A DNA stretch of 64,000 nt from Brachyspira murdochii DSM 12563 (lineage in GTDB: Bacteria; Spirochaetota; Brachyspiria; Brachyspirales; Brachyspiraceae). The stretch spans positions 1,354,919 through 1,418,918 of the forward strand of contig NC_014150.1 in the NCBI RefSeq assembly GCF_000092845.1, in the 5' to 3' direction. Positions 26,604 through 35,788 of this stretch are shown one piece after another (position 1 is the first letter of the stretch; every line of letters begins with the position of its first letter). Below the pieces are notes generated by a model. That model saw only the letters and a program-made list of their open reading frames with translations. It did no database searches and was not told the origin of the DNA. The position numbers and the translations under genes are program-made.

Positions 26604-26645
26604 AAAATAAGCTGGAAATTAAACATTTTTCCAGCTTATTTTTTA
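26604..26645. terminator. Bidirectional terminator
   Basis: AATAAGCTGGAAA and TTTCCAGCTTATT form a perfect 13-bp stem with T-runs on both strands, between convergent genes ending at 26588 and 26661. Confidence 0.8.
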
Positions 26646-26660
26646 TGTATTGCATAATAA

Positions 26661-28004
26661 TCAATTATTTATTTTCTTTACTACTATTTTACTGCCTTCT
26701 GTGAGTATCACTTTTAATTTACTGCCTTTATCTATAAACTCTCCGTCGCTTACAGCATCATACTTTTTATCATCTATTATAATAAATCCGGACGGTCTTA
26801 AATAAGTATCGGCAATACCTTCTTTATTAAGCAAATCTTTATAAGAAATGCTTGTATTATATCCAGATGTATCATCTGTAAGTATAACAGTTCTTTTCAT
26901 ATCTTTTGATTTTACTACAAATTTAGCTATTAAAAATATAAGTACAATATCAATTATCAAAGATGCAAAGATAACTATAACAGATACTGCTATATTATGA
27001 ATGCCGAATGATATAAATATACTTGAAAATATACCGATTATACCAAGTATTCCAGTAATTCCAAACCCCGGTATAAGAAATATTTCTACACCAAGAAGTA
27101 TTAATCCCAATACAAATACTGCAGGTGCAAGAAAATTACTGTCGCCTGATAAAAACTGAGCAAAGAAAAATACGGAAAAAGCGATTATTGCTGTTACGCC
27201 GCCAATACCAAAACCCGGAGTTTTTATCTCTAAATATACTCCAGCTATACCTATTGATATTAATATACTTAGTACAAAAGGATTTAATAAAAACTTTAAT
27301 ACAGTATCATACTTTTCTTCTTCAACTGTAATTATCTCATAATTATCATTCATATTTTTTAATTTTATAATCTCTTCTATAGAATTAGCCTTATTATCAG
27401 CAATATTTATCCTTACAGCTTCATCAGCACTTAAAGTGAGAAGTGTTTTATTATCCAAATCAATACCGTCATTTTCTTTTGTTAAAACAATAGTTTCATC
27501 AACCATAGCTTCAGCTGCTTTTATATTTTTTTTTGTAGTTTCTGCAGAAGCTCTCATAGCAGCACGCATAGCACTTATTTCTTTTTCAGATGCTTTTTTG
27601 CTTTCATTTCCATTTAAATATACTGGAGTAGCTGCTCCTATTACACTGCCGTCAGACATATAAATTTCTTTTGCACTTAATGATATTAAAGCACCGGCAG
27701 ATAAAGCATTTTTATTTATATATACTGCTACAGGAACTTTGCTTTCTATAATATAGTTTTTTATTGATAAGGCAGAAGATAGAAGTCCTCCTGGTGTATC
27801 AAGCTCTAATATTATTAACTTGGCATTATCTTCACTGGCTTTGTCTATTGCTTTTTTTATGTATCCTGCATACCATCGGTTAACCTCTTGAAAATCCTGT
27901 TTTTTTATTACATATATCTTATTATTTTCTGCGTAGGCAATACCTGAAAATATTAAAATAATAAAAATATTAAGTAAAAGTATTTTTGTTAAATTTTTTA
28001 TCAT
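26661..28004 (-). CDS. NfeD family membrane-bound serine protease (ClpP class)
   Basis: 447 residues. A signal peptide is followed by a ClpP-class protease domain (residues 28-215) with the oxyanion-hole LDTPGG and nucleophile Ser102 in ALSAGALIS. A block of four to six transmembrane helices and a C-terminal OB-fold NfeD domain (GIADTYLRPSGFIIIDDKKYDAVSDGEFI) follow. Full-length NfeD proteins usually work with a stomatin/SPFH partner, which is absent here. GGAGA precedes ATG. The gene is followed upstream by an 800-bp repeat-rich gap. Confidence 0.85.
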   Translation of the reverse strand: MIKNLTKILLLNIFIILIFSGIAYAENNKIYVIKKQDFQEVNRWYAGYIKKAIDKASEDNAKLIILELDTPGGLLSSALSIKNYIIESKVPVAVYINKNALSAGALISLSAKEIYMSDGSVIGAATPVYLNGNESKKASEKEISAMRAAMRASAETTKKNIKAAEAMVDETIVLTKENDGIDLDNKTLLTLSADEAVRINIADNKANSIEEIIKLKNMNDNYEIITVEEEKYDTVLKFLLNPFVLSILISIGIAGVYLEIKTPGFGIGGVTAIIAFSVFFFAQFLSGDSNFLAPAVFVLGLILLGVEIFLIPGFGITGILGIIGIFSSIFISFGIHNIAVSVIVIFASLIIDIVLIFLIAKFVVKSKDMKRTVILTDDTSGYNTSISYKDLLNKEGIADTYLRPSGFIIIDDKKYDAVSDGEFIDKGSKLKVILTEGSKIVVKKINN

Positions 28005-28280
28005 TATCCATTCTCCGTATTATAATTAGCATTGCTTCAAAAAGTAATTAAACTATTTTGATAATCGGAACTCTGAACGGCTTAATTAAACCCGTTTATT
28101 TTACAAATTATAGAAATAAGGTTAAAACAACTCTATTATAAAATCACATATTTATTTTAGTATAAGTAAAAAAAATTTCAACTTAATTAATTATTAAAAA
28201 GACTTTTTTAATTAATATATTAAAATACTGTTTTTTGATTTTTAATATACTTTATAGATTTATTTAGATTAGCATTTACT

Positions 28281-28790
28281 AAACGCACGCAGAACGCATT
28301 TTTCATATCAATCAATTTAGTATTCTCATTTTATTTTATATAAGAATTTCATTAAACGTGCGTTCAAGAAAATTATAAATTAAAAAAACGCTTGGGTGGG
28401 GCTAAAATAACAGATAAAGCAAAAAATAAAAACTATGCAGAAATAAAAGGTAATATTATAAATTTTAAAGGGTGGGGAGTTTAAAAAAAATTTCAGAACT
28501 TTATTTTAATCCCCGCCCTCTTAGATTTTAAAGCTTTATTTTTTTAATCGGTTTTAATTAAATTATAAGATAAGTAGTTCAAAAGCAAACCCGCCCTAGT
28601 ATTATTTAAATTTAATACTTTGCTGCACGCACGCAGAACGCATTTCTTTATATCAGTCAATTTAGTATGCTAATTTTATTTTATATGAGAATTTCATTAA
28701 ACGTGCGTTCAAGAAAATTATAAATTAAAAAAACGCTTGGGTGCGGCTAAAATAACAGTTAAAGCAAAAAAGAAACAGCTCATAAACAAA
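28281..28790 (+). repeat. Intergenic GC-punctuated repeat cluster A (two units, 342-bp period)
   Basis: Two copies of a block starting ACGCACGCAGAACGCATTT and ending CGCTTGGGTG(G/C)GGCTAAAATAACAG lie 342 bp apart, about 90 % identical over 150 bp. Each holds the inverted arms AACGCACG and CGTGCGTT. Between them AAAGGGTGGGGA pairs with TCCCCGCCCT. Related units lie at 44.1, 47.3 and 51.6 kb. These fill the 28005-28813 gap; no gene was found there. Confidence 0.8.
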
Positions 28791-28813
28791 GTAACAAATA
28801 TTAAAAAAATTTT

Positions 28814-29236
28814 TTATTTATCTTTTCTGTATTCTTTATATTTTTCCATTAACTCATCAAATATTTTGGCCGCTTCAAATATTAGATAATCGCATCCGTT
28901 TTCTGGGTGTCTGTATTTTTCTACTAATGGGTCGCAGTTTGTACTTTTCATCTTATCATTAAATTTAGTTATATATTCGGCTTCTATTTCTTTTACTAGA
29001 GTTCCTTCATGTCCCCTTTCTTCTATAAATGCCTTAGAGAAAGCCATTATACCGCCAGTTAATATTCCACAGGTAAGCCCCATGGCCATACCGCCACCAA
29101 AACCAGCAGCTAATTTTAAATCATTTTTATCTATATTCAAATCATATACTTTATTTGCACCGTAAAGCATTTTTTCAGCACAATTTAAATCTTCTTCTTT
29201 GCCGAATCCTGAAGTTAAATATTCATATAATGTCAT
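28814..29236 (-). CDS. C_GCAxxG_C_C family redox protein
   Basis: 140 residues with the family pattern: DLNCAEKML (Cys19), AAGFGGGMAMGLTCGILTGG (Cys56), and later STNCDPLV and NGCDYLI cysteines. The conserved cysteines suggest a redox or metal-binding role, but the reaction is not known. The protein has no signal peptide. AGAGG lies before ATG. It is 45 bp downstream of fabH on the same strand and may be co-transcribed with it. Confidence 0.85.
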   Translation of the reverse strand: MTLYEYLTSGFGKEEDLNCAEKMLYGANKVYDLNIDKNDLKLAAGFGGGMAMGLTCGILTGGIMAFSKAFIEERGHEGTLVKEIEAEYITKFNDKMKSTNCDPLVEKYRHPENGCDYLIFEAAKIFDELMEKYKEYRKDK

Positions 29237-29281
29237 CTTTATAACCTCTTTTAATTATAATTTTTTAATCTATATTTATCT

Positions 29282-30256
29282 CTAAAACTTTATTAAGGCA
29301 GAACCCCAAGTAAGACCAGCACCAAAAGCAGTTAATAATACATAGTCTCCTTCTTTTATGGCTCCATTTTCAAATGCTTCTGTAAATGCTATACCAACAC
29401 TTGCAGCAGATGTATTTCCGTATTTTTGTATATTCACATAAAATTTATCATCTGTAAGAGACAAACTTTTAGCAACAGCATTCATTATTCTAGTATTTGC
29501 CTGATGTGTTATTATAAGCGATAAATCTTTTAATTGTAAATTGGCATTTTGTATGGTTTTATTGATAGTATGATCAAAAGTTTTAACTGCTTTTTTAAAT
29601 ACTTCAGTGCCTTCCATATATATAGTATTTGTTTTATCTAAAACATTTTCTTCTGTAATAGGCGAAACACTTCCGCCTCCTTTTACTATAAGTATGTCCG
29701 GATTAGATTCTGAGCCTATATCAGTAGCTATAATACCTTTGCCGTCATCTGAAGCCTCAAGCAATGCACTGCTAACTCCGTCCCCAAATAGTATAGCAGT
29801 GCTTCTGTCTTCCCAGTTGAGTATATCCGAACATTTTTCTGCTGCTATTATCAAAACTTTTTTGCATTCACCGCTTTCTATAAGTGAAGCTGCAGTATTC
29901 AAAGCATATATATATCCAGAACATGCTGCGGATATGTCAAATGAAAGGCATGAGTTTTTTATATTAAATGCCTTTTGTATAAGTCCTGCTGTAGAAGGAA
30001 AAGTGTATGACTTTGTAGAAGTAGCAACTATTACAGCATCGGCATCTTCTATTACAGCTCCCTTTTCTTTAAGTTTTTCTACAGCTTTAACGGCCATATC
30101 TCCAGTGCTTTCATCTTTATCTGCTATTCTTCTCTCTTCTATTCCAGTTCTTGTAACTATCCAATCATTATTGGTATCAAGTGTTTTTTCTAAATCATAG
30201 TTTGTAACAACTTTTTCAGGCAAATATGATGATAAATATTTTATACTAGCTTTCAT
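29282..30256 (-). CDS. fabH: Beta-ketoacyl-ACP synthase III
   Basis: 324 residues of the thiolase fold. The catalytic triad is visible as Cys112 in SAACSGY, His in ITHQANTRI and Asn in YGNTSAAS. The N-terminal RTGIEERRIA block and the C-terminal FGAGLTWGS glycine loop fit FabH. It starts fatty-acid elongation from acyl-CoA and malonyl-ACP. No other fab genes are adjacent, so it could also serve a specialised acyl pathway. Confidence 0.9.
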   Translation of the reverse strand: MKASIKYLSSYLPEKVVTNYDLEKTLDTNNDWIVTRTGIEERRIADKDESTGDMAVKAVEKLKEKGAVIEDADAVIVATSTKSYTFPSTAGLIQKAFNIKNSCLSFDISAACSGYIYALNTAASLIESGECKKVLIIAAEKCSDILNWEDRSTAILFGDGVSSALLEASDDGKGIIATDIGSESNPDILIVKGGGSVSPITEENVLDKTNTIYMEGTEVFKKAVKTFDHTINKTIQNANLQLKDLSLIITHQANTRIMNAVAKSLSLTDDKFYVNIQKYGNTSAASVGIAFTEAFENGAIKEGDYVLLTAFGAGLTWGSALIKF

Positions 30257-30305
30257 ATTATTTTACTCTCTTAATTGTATTTTTTAATATAAAAATAAAC
30301 AGCAA

Positions 30306-30932
30306 TTAATTTTTATCTTTTACCAAATATATCATAGGTACACTTATTACAGTAACCGCATATTTTACAACAAAGTTAAATATAAATATTCCAACCAAAG
30401 CATCAAAAGGCAAAGCACCCCAAAATGCTATAATTACAAATACCAAGTTATCTACTGGTATACTGAAAGCATTACTTATTAATACTCTAAGCCATTGATA
30501 TTTTTTTGTAATTTTAGTAACGAATAGATGATATATTTCTGTATCTACAAGCTCTGATAAAGTGGAACCTAGTATTGAAGCTATTGATATTCTAAGTACA
30601 GGACTTAATGTTGCTTTAAATGCTTCATTAAACTGCCAGCTTGCATCTGCAGGTATTTGAGAGACTATATAAAAATAAATAGGAGAGAAAATATTAATAA
30701 TAGCGGATACTATTATTAGTTTCTGAGTATTTTTCTTTCCTATAGTTTTATGAGCCATATCTCTAATTGTAAAGGCTAAAGGATATAAAAAAGTTCCTCC
30801 GTCTACTGCAAGTTTAAGAACATTCGCTATTTTTACGCTTGCTATATTTGATATCATCTGACATGCTATATATGAGCAGATTACAAGTATGCTTATAAAT
30901 GAAATATTATATTCTTCTTTTTCTGTATTCAT
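30306..30932 (-). CDS. VUT family / queuosine precursor transporter
   Basis: 208 residues and about six transmembrane helices. It shows the YhhQ-type motifs ASVKIANV...VDGGTFLYPLAFTIRDMAHKTIGKK and SELVDTEIYH, and the late SNAFSIPVDNLVFVIIAF. Members import queuosine precursors such as preQ0/preQ1 (family knowledge). No preQ1 riboswitch pattern was seen upstream. It lies 49 bp upstream of fabH on the same strand. Confidence 0.85.
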   Translation of the reverse strand: MNTEKEEYNISFISILVICSYIACQMISNIASVKIANVLKLAVDGGTFLYPLAFTIRDMAHKTIGKKNTQKLIIVSAIINIFSPIYFYIVSQIPADASWQFNEAFKATLSPVLRISIASILGSTLSELVDTEIYHLFVTKITKKYQWLRVLISNAFSIPVDNLVFVIIAFWGALPFDALVGIFIFNFVVKYAVTVISVPMIYLVKDKN

Positions 30933-31016
30933 AATTAAAATCCATCATTTTTTATTAATAAGATGATATATAATATATTAAAAATAAATTTTAGTCTATA
31001 TGCATTTTATTAAGTT

Positions 31017-31045
31017 TTGACAAATTAATAAAATTAGTATATGAT
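31017..31045 (+). promoter_or_regulatory. Promoter of the RsuA/RluB-like gene
   Basis: TTGACA (31017-31022) and TATGAT (31040-31045) are separated by 17 bp, 40 bp before the ATG. Confidence 0.6.
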
Positions 31046-31084
31046 AAAGTCCGTCAAATTTTTTAGTGAGCATTTTAATATATT

Positions 31085-32230
31085 ATGAAAAAACAAAAAA
31101 ATGAAGAAGCAGTAAGACTTGTTAAAGTAATATTAGAATCTGGTTTTGCAAGCAGAAGAAACTGCGAGAAAGCCATAATGTCTGGAAGAATAAGAGTAAA
31201 TAATGAGGTTATATTAGACCCTGCATATAGAGTAAAAGAATCTGACAGTGTTTCTATAGACAGAAAATTAATAGAAAGACAGAGAAAAAGATATATGGCA
31301 TTATATAAGCCTCTAGGTGTTGTAAGCACTACAAAATATTTGCCAGGAAGAAGAATAATTACAGAGTTTTTTAAGGGTATAAAAGAAAGATTATTTTATG
31401 CTGGAAGGCTTGACTCCGAATCAAGAGGCATTATGATAATTACCAATGACGGAGAGTTTGCAAATATTATTACTCACCCATCTTATGAGATATTAAAAGT
31501 TTATGATGTTACAGTTAATGGAAAAATAGATTCAGAAAAATTATATGAAGCAAGCAAAGGTATTACAATAAAAAATATAACTTATTCGCCTTTTAAGTTT
31601 AAAATATTATCCAAAGGAAGAGTTCAGAGTAAAATACGTCTTACTATCAATGAAGGTAAAAACAGAGAGATAAGAAAGATATTTGATTATTTAGGATATA
31701 AGGTTATAGACTTGGAGAGAATATCTGTAGGCTGTGTAAGCAAGTATGATGAAACTTCCGGAACATTAGAGGCAGGTCATATTAGAGATCTTACAAAAAA
31801 AGAAATAGAGTTTTTCTTTAAACAGAAAGATAAAAAATTAAAAGATATAGAAAATATTTTTGCCAATGTTTCAGAATATGATGACAATATTATAGATGAT
31901 GATTATGCAGAAGATAATACCTACTCTGATATATCTAACAAAACAGAACAAGATGAAAAAAAAGAAAAAAAGCATGATAAATCTAAATGGGCTAAAGCAA
32001 AGCCTAAGAAAAAAAGATTAGTTACAAAAAGGGAAAATACATATAAGGCTAAAACAAATAAATCAAAAACTCTGAAATCTGCTAATAAAAAAAATAATTT
32101 TAATAGTTTTGAAAATAAAGAGTATAAAAAGAATGATTCTAAAAAAAGAAGTTTTAATAAAGAGAGAACTGATAAAAGTTTTAATAAAAAACAAATTAAT
32201 AAAAAGAATACTAACAAAAAAAGAATATAA
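31085..32230 (+). CDS. RsuA/RluB family pseudouridine synthase with Lys-rich tail
   Basis: 381 residues. An S4 RNA-binding domain (residues 10-65; FASRRNCEKAIMSGRIRVN) precedes the catalytic domain with Asp110 in GRLDSESRGIMI and the later GKNREIRKIFDYLGYKVIDLERI. It modifies a uridine in rRNA. Beyond residue 250 lies a 130-residue tail, first acidic and then extremely Lys/Asn-rich, absent from classical members. The tail may bind RNA or ribosomes; similar extensions occur in AT-rich genomes. The exact rRNA position is not decided. Confidence 0.85.
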   Translation: MKKQKNEEAVRLVKVILESGFASRRNCEKAIMSGRIRVNNEVILDPAYRVKESDSVSIDRKLIERQRKRYMALYKPLGVVSTTKYLPGRRIITEFFKGIKERLFYAGRLDSESRGIMIITNDGEFANIITHPSYEILKVYDVTVNGKIDSEKLYEASKGITIKNITYSPFKFKILSKGRVQSKIRLTINEGKNREIRKIFDYLGYKVIDLERISVGCVSKYDETSGTLEAGHIRDLTKKEIEFFFKQKDKKLKDIENIFANVSEYDDNIIDDDYAEDNTYSDISNKTEQDEKKEKKHDKSKWAKAKPKKKRLVTKRENTYKAKTNKSKTLKSANKKNNFNSFENKEYKKNDSKKRSFNKERTDKSFNKKQINKKNTNKKRI

Positions 32231-32283
32231 TATTACAGCTTAAAAAATTTATTATTTAAATATTTAAAAATTATTTTTTATAA

Positions 32284-32898
32284 TCATTTTATATTATTTT
32301 CTGAAATAGAAATAAACTTTAATTTTTTTAGCTTTATCAATTCTTCCGGAATATCATCTAATTTATTTGAATCGAGTATAAGTTCTTTGAGTTTTTTTAA
32401 GTTTTGTATTTTTGTATCTATTTTTTTTATTTTATTAAATGAAGCGTCTATAAACTTTATATTATAAAGCTCATATATTTCATCAGGCAGATAAGAAATA
32501 CTGCAGCCGCTTATATCAAGTTCTTCAAGTTTTTTTAGCATTTTTATATTTTTATTTAATTTATACATATTGTTATAAGAGATATTAAGAGATTTTAAGT
32601 TTGTAAGCTCAAAAATTTCTTTATTAAGATATTTTATTTTATTAGATGATATATCAAGTTTTTTTAAGTTTTTTAAATTAGCTATTTCTTTTGGAATATT
32701 TTTTATATAATTCATAGATAAGTACAGATTTTCTATATTTTCAATTTCAAAAAACTCCAAAGGAATATCAGTTATATCTAAATTGCTTAAATTTAATTCT
32801 TTTATATTATCAAAATCTTCTTTTTTTATATTTACTATATCATAAGCATCATTTTCTTTAGCCCATTTGATTATATATTTAAAATTACTTTTAGTCAT
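32284..32898 (-). CDS. Leucine-rich-repeat protein
   Basis: 204 residues with about six consecutive LRR units of 22-23 residues, for example LKNLKKLDISSNKIKYLNKEIFE and LTNLKSLNISYNNMYKLNKNIK. No signal peptide, so it is probably cytoplasmic. The repeats are of the LPxxIxxLxxLxxLxLxxN type found in many bacterial scaffolding proteins. The binding partner is unknown. It lies about 95 bp downstream of the rluD-like gene. Confidence 0.85.
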   Translation of the reverse strand: MTKSNFKYIIKWAKENDAYDIVNIKKEDFDNIKELNLSNLDITDIPLEFFEIENIENLYLSMNYIKNIPKEIANLKNLKKLDISSNKIKYLNKEIFELTNLKSLNISYNNMYKLNKNIKMLKKLEELDISGCSISYLPDEIYELYNIKFIDASFNKIKKIDTKIQNLKKLKELILDSNKLDDIPEELIKLKKLKFISISENNIK

Positions 32899-32991
32899 AT
32901 TAAAGCCGTATTATTATTTAATCATTTATTATTATATTAGCAGGCATATATGACAAAAATTGACGTATCAACACATATTTCATTATATTTT

Positions 32992-33915
32992 TTATATGTT
33001 TTCGGAATATAAAAACTCATAAAAATAAGAAGGATAATCAATCTCAAATTCAAGAACTTCATTGGTGATAGGGTGAGTAAACTCTATTTTTTTAGCAACA
33101 AGCATAAGGGATTTATATTTGTTTGAGCTTTTCGAGTATATTTTGTCGCCTGCTACTGGAAAGTTTTTGTATGATGAATGCACTCTTATCTGATGAGTTC
33201 TTCCAGTTTTTAAATCTATTTCTATAAGCGTATGATTTTTAAATCTTTTTAATACCTTTATATGTGTAAGAGCTTTTTTACCATCTTCTCTTACGGTCAT
33301 TTTTTTTCTGTATACCTGATGCCTTCCTATAGGCAGATTAATTTCTAAATAATTATCTTTAAGCACTCCTATAACTATAGCATGATATATTTTTTTTATT
33401 TTTCTATTTTTAAATTGCTCTTGAATACTTGATACAATATCAGCATTTTTCCCTATAATCATAATTCCGGAAGTATCTTTATCAAGCCTATGTATTATTC
33501 CAGCCCTGCTTTTATTGCCTATAAAATCAAAGTCTTTTATATTATAAAGCAAGGCATTAACCAAAGTTCCAGTAATTTCTGAAGCCGAACAATGCACACT
33601 CATTCCTGCAGGCTTATTTATTACAAGAAGGTATTTATCTTCATATATTATGTCTAAACTTATATTTTCAGCTTTAGGATTTTCTATGTCTATTTCTTTA
33701 TCGCTGTTTTTTATATCAACTTCTATTTTATCATTTATTTTAAGAGCATATGAAAGTTTTTTTTCGATTCCGTTTACTTTGACAGAGTTTAAATAATTTT
33801 TTACTTGGCTTCTTGATATATTTAATTTTTCGCTTATAAATACATCGAGTCTTTTTTTGGCATCTGCTTCTTCAATTATAAAGTATTTATTATTATCAGA
33901 TTTTTCTCTGTTCAT
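32992..33915 (-). CDS. RluA/RluD family pseudouridine synthase
   Basis: 307 residues. An S4 domain (KRLDVFISEKLNISRSQVKNYL) is followed by the RluA-type catalytic domain with Asp145 in GIIHRLDKDTSGI and the conserved LKTGRTHQIRVH. It isomerises uridines in 23S rRNA, with RluD as the closest assignment. The gene starts 17 bp after lspA, an arrangement common in many bacteria. Confidence 0.9.
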   Translation of the reverse strand: MNREKSDNNKYFIIEEADAKKRLDVFISEKLNISRSQVKNYLNSVKVNGIEKKLSYALKINDKIEVDIKNSDKEIDIENPKAENISLDIIYEDKYLLVINKPAGMSVHCSASEITGTLVNALLYNIKDFDFIGNKSRAGIIHRLDKDTSGIMIIGKNADIVSSIQEQFKNRKIKKIYHAIVIGVLKDNYLEINLPIGRHQVYRKKMTVREDGKKALTHIKVLKRFKNHTLIEIDLKTGRTHQIRVHSSYKNFPVAGDKIYSKSSNKYKSLMLVAKKIEFTHPITNEVLEFEIDYPSYFYEFLYSENI

Positions 33916-33932
33916 AATTGATTATTTTATCT

Positions 33933-34487
33933 TTATTCATTATTTTTATCTTTGTTTTTATCAAAATCTTCTTTAAAGAAAAACACTCCTATAGCTATTA
34001 TACATATTCCTATAGTAATAGAAGCATCGGCTATATTGTAATTATAAGGAAATCTTATAGTTTCATTAAAGCCCATACTAATAAAGTCAGTAACATATCC
34101 TCTCATAATTCTGTCTATCAAGTTGCCCATAGCTCCTCCAAGAACCATAGTAAAACCAATCATAGAGAGTTTCTGCTTTTTTACATTTATAGATATCATT
34201 ATGAAAAATACTACAATCATAGCCAAAAATACAATAACTTTGAGCAGTTCTGGTATTATATGCTGTATAGATTCTGGTACGCTGTTAAGAAAACCGAATG
34301 ATACGCCGTAATTTCTAGTGTATATAAATATTAATATATCACCTATTACTCTTTGTACCATTATTTCCTGAAGGTATTTATCTATAAAATATTTTGATAC
34401 TGTATCTGCTATAAATATTAGCAAAGCTGCTAAAAAATATATTTTTTTTTGTTTTATCTCTTGTGCTATTTTTTTTAATTTTATCAT
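33933..34487 (-). CDS. lspA: Lipoprotein signal peptidase
   Basis: 184 residues with four transmembrane helices. The catalytic dyad is Asp134 in GYVTDFI and Asp154 in NIADASI. The GGAMGNLIDRI and TRNYGVSFGFL blocks also fit. It cleaves prolipoprotein signal peptides after lipidation, which suits the many lipoproteins in this window. It is the first gene of an lspA-rluD pair and is divergent from the heptose kinase gene. Confidence 0.95.
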   Translation of the reverse strand: MIKLKKIAQEIKQKKIYFLAALLIFIADTVSKYFIDKYLQEIMVQRVIGDILIFIYTRNYGVSFGFLNSVPESIQHIIPELLKVIVFLAMIVVFFIMISINVKKQKLSMIGFTMVLGGAMGNLIDRIMRGYVTDFISMGFNETIRFPYNYNIADASITIGICIIAIGVFFFKEDFDKNKDKNNE

Positions 34488-34678
34488 ACGGCTTTAACTC
34501 TTTTAATATATTTTATTTTTACTGCAATATATAACTTGAATATAATATAAAAAGTGATTTTTTCAAAATAATAAACAATAATAATTTATATCAGCAAAAA
34601 TTACAAGTTTGATTTATATATAATATGCTCATATATTTTACAATTATTTTATATCATTATTCTAAACATTTGTTACTA

Positions 34679-34708
34679 TTTACAATTTTTTTTATTTTAT
34701 GTTATAAT
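34679..34708 (+). promoter_or_regulatory. Promoter of the heptose kinase gene
   Basis: TTTACA (34679-34684) and TATAAT (34703-34708) are 18 bp apart, 35 bp upstream of the ATG at 34743. Confidence 0.6.
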
Positions 34709-34742
34709 ATAATGAAAAATATATTTTATTAATGATTTAAGT

Positions 34743-35750
34743 ATGGATTTAAAAATTAAAGCTAAAAAGATTAAATACTCTAAAGTTCTTGTTATAGGCG
34801 ATTTAATGCTCGATAAGTTTACATACGGAGATGTTATAAGAATATCTCCTGAAGCCCCAGTTCCAGTGCTGCATGTTAATCATGAAGAAAATTATTTGGG
34901 AGGTGCTGGAAATGTGGCTAGAAATATTGCAGCTTTAATAGGGGAAGATAATAATGACAGCATTTTTATGATAGGCGTAATAGGAAAAGATAATTCTGCT
35001 GATACTATTATAAAAAGTATGAATAAAGCAAATATATCTACCAAAGGCATAGTGGAAGATGATTCCAGAGATACTATAACAAAAACAAGAATAGTAGCAA
35101 ATACTCAGCAGATAGTACGTATAGATAATGAAAGTACAGAGCCTTTTTCAGCCAACATAATGAAAAAAATAGAAAAAAACTTTACTGATAATGTAGATAA
35201 TTATAATGCTGTAATAATAAGCGATTATGCTAAAGGTATTATTACAAATAAGCTTGCAAAAAAGATAATAGATACATGCAATAAAAAGAATAAGCCTGTA
35301 TTGGTAGATCCTGCTATAAAGCATTTTTCATTTTATAAAAAAGCCACACTTATGACGCCTAATTTGAAAGAAGCTGTTGAAGGTATGGACAGTAAATTTC
35401 CTTTTTATGAGTTTAATCCTGAAGCTATAAATATACTAGGAAATGATATAATAAAAAAATTATCCCTCTCAAAACTGATGATAACTTTAGGGGCTAATGG
35501 TATGGCTTTATTTGATAAAGATATAAAAGCACCTAATAAAAAAACTCCATTTATAATACCTACAAAGGCAAAAAGCGTGTTTGATGTTTCTGGGGCTGGA
35601 GACACTGTTATATCTGTACTTGCTATGTGTTTATCGGTGGGATTATCTTTTAAGGAGTCTTCTGAAATAGCAAATGCTGCTGCTGGTGTTGTTGTAGGAA
35701 AAAGAGGAACTTCTACTTTAACATTAGATGAGCTTATGGAAGTACTATAA
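34743..35750 (+). CDS. hldA: D-glycero-beta-D-manno-heptose-7-phosphate kinase
   Basis: 335 residues of the PfkB/ribokinase fold. It has RfaE-domain-I hallmarks: VIGDLMLDKFTYGDVIRISPEAPVPVL at the N-terminus, YLGGAGNVARNIA, and the C-terminal VFDVSGAGDTVISV with the catalytic Asp. It lacks the cytidylyltransferase domain of bifunctional HldE, so it is the kinase-only form. It makes heptose 1,7-bisphosphate for lipooligosaccharide or S-layer sugar. The downstream lipoprotein gene starts 38 bp later. Confidence 0.9.
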   Translation: MDLKIKAKKIKYSKVLVIGDLMLDKFTYGDVIRISPEAPVPVLHVNHEENYLGGAGNVARNIAALIGEDNNDSIFMIGVIGKDNSADTIIKSMNKANISTKGIVEDDSRDTITKTRIVANTQQIVRIDNESTEPFSANIMKKIEKNFTDNVDNYNAVIISDYAKGIITNKLAKKIIDTCNKKNKPVLVDPAIKHFSFYKKATLMTPNLKEAVEGMDSKFPFYEFNPEAINILGNDIIKKLSLSKLMITLGANGMALFDKDIKAPNKKTPFIIPTKAKSVFDVSGAGDTVISVLAMCLSVGLSFKESSEIANAAAGVVVGKRGTSTLTLDELMEVL

Positions 35751-35788
35751 TAAGTTTTTTATATAAAAATTGGAAATATTATTTTATT

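Noticed and set aside
28281..28790. CRISPR array
   Set aside because: The repeats are long, few, and contain nested inverted repeats with no regular short spacers or cas genes.
29607..30200. 197-aa ORF opposite fabH
   Set aside because: FabH has the full catalytic triad; the antisense frame is a codon-bias shadow.
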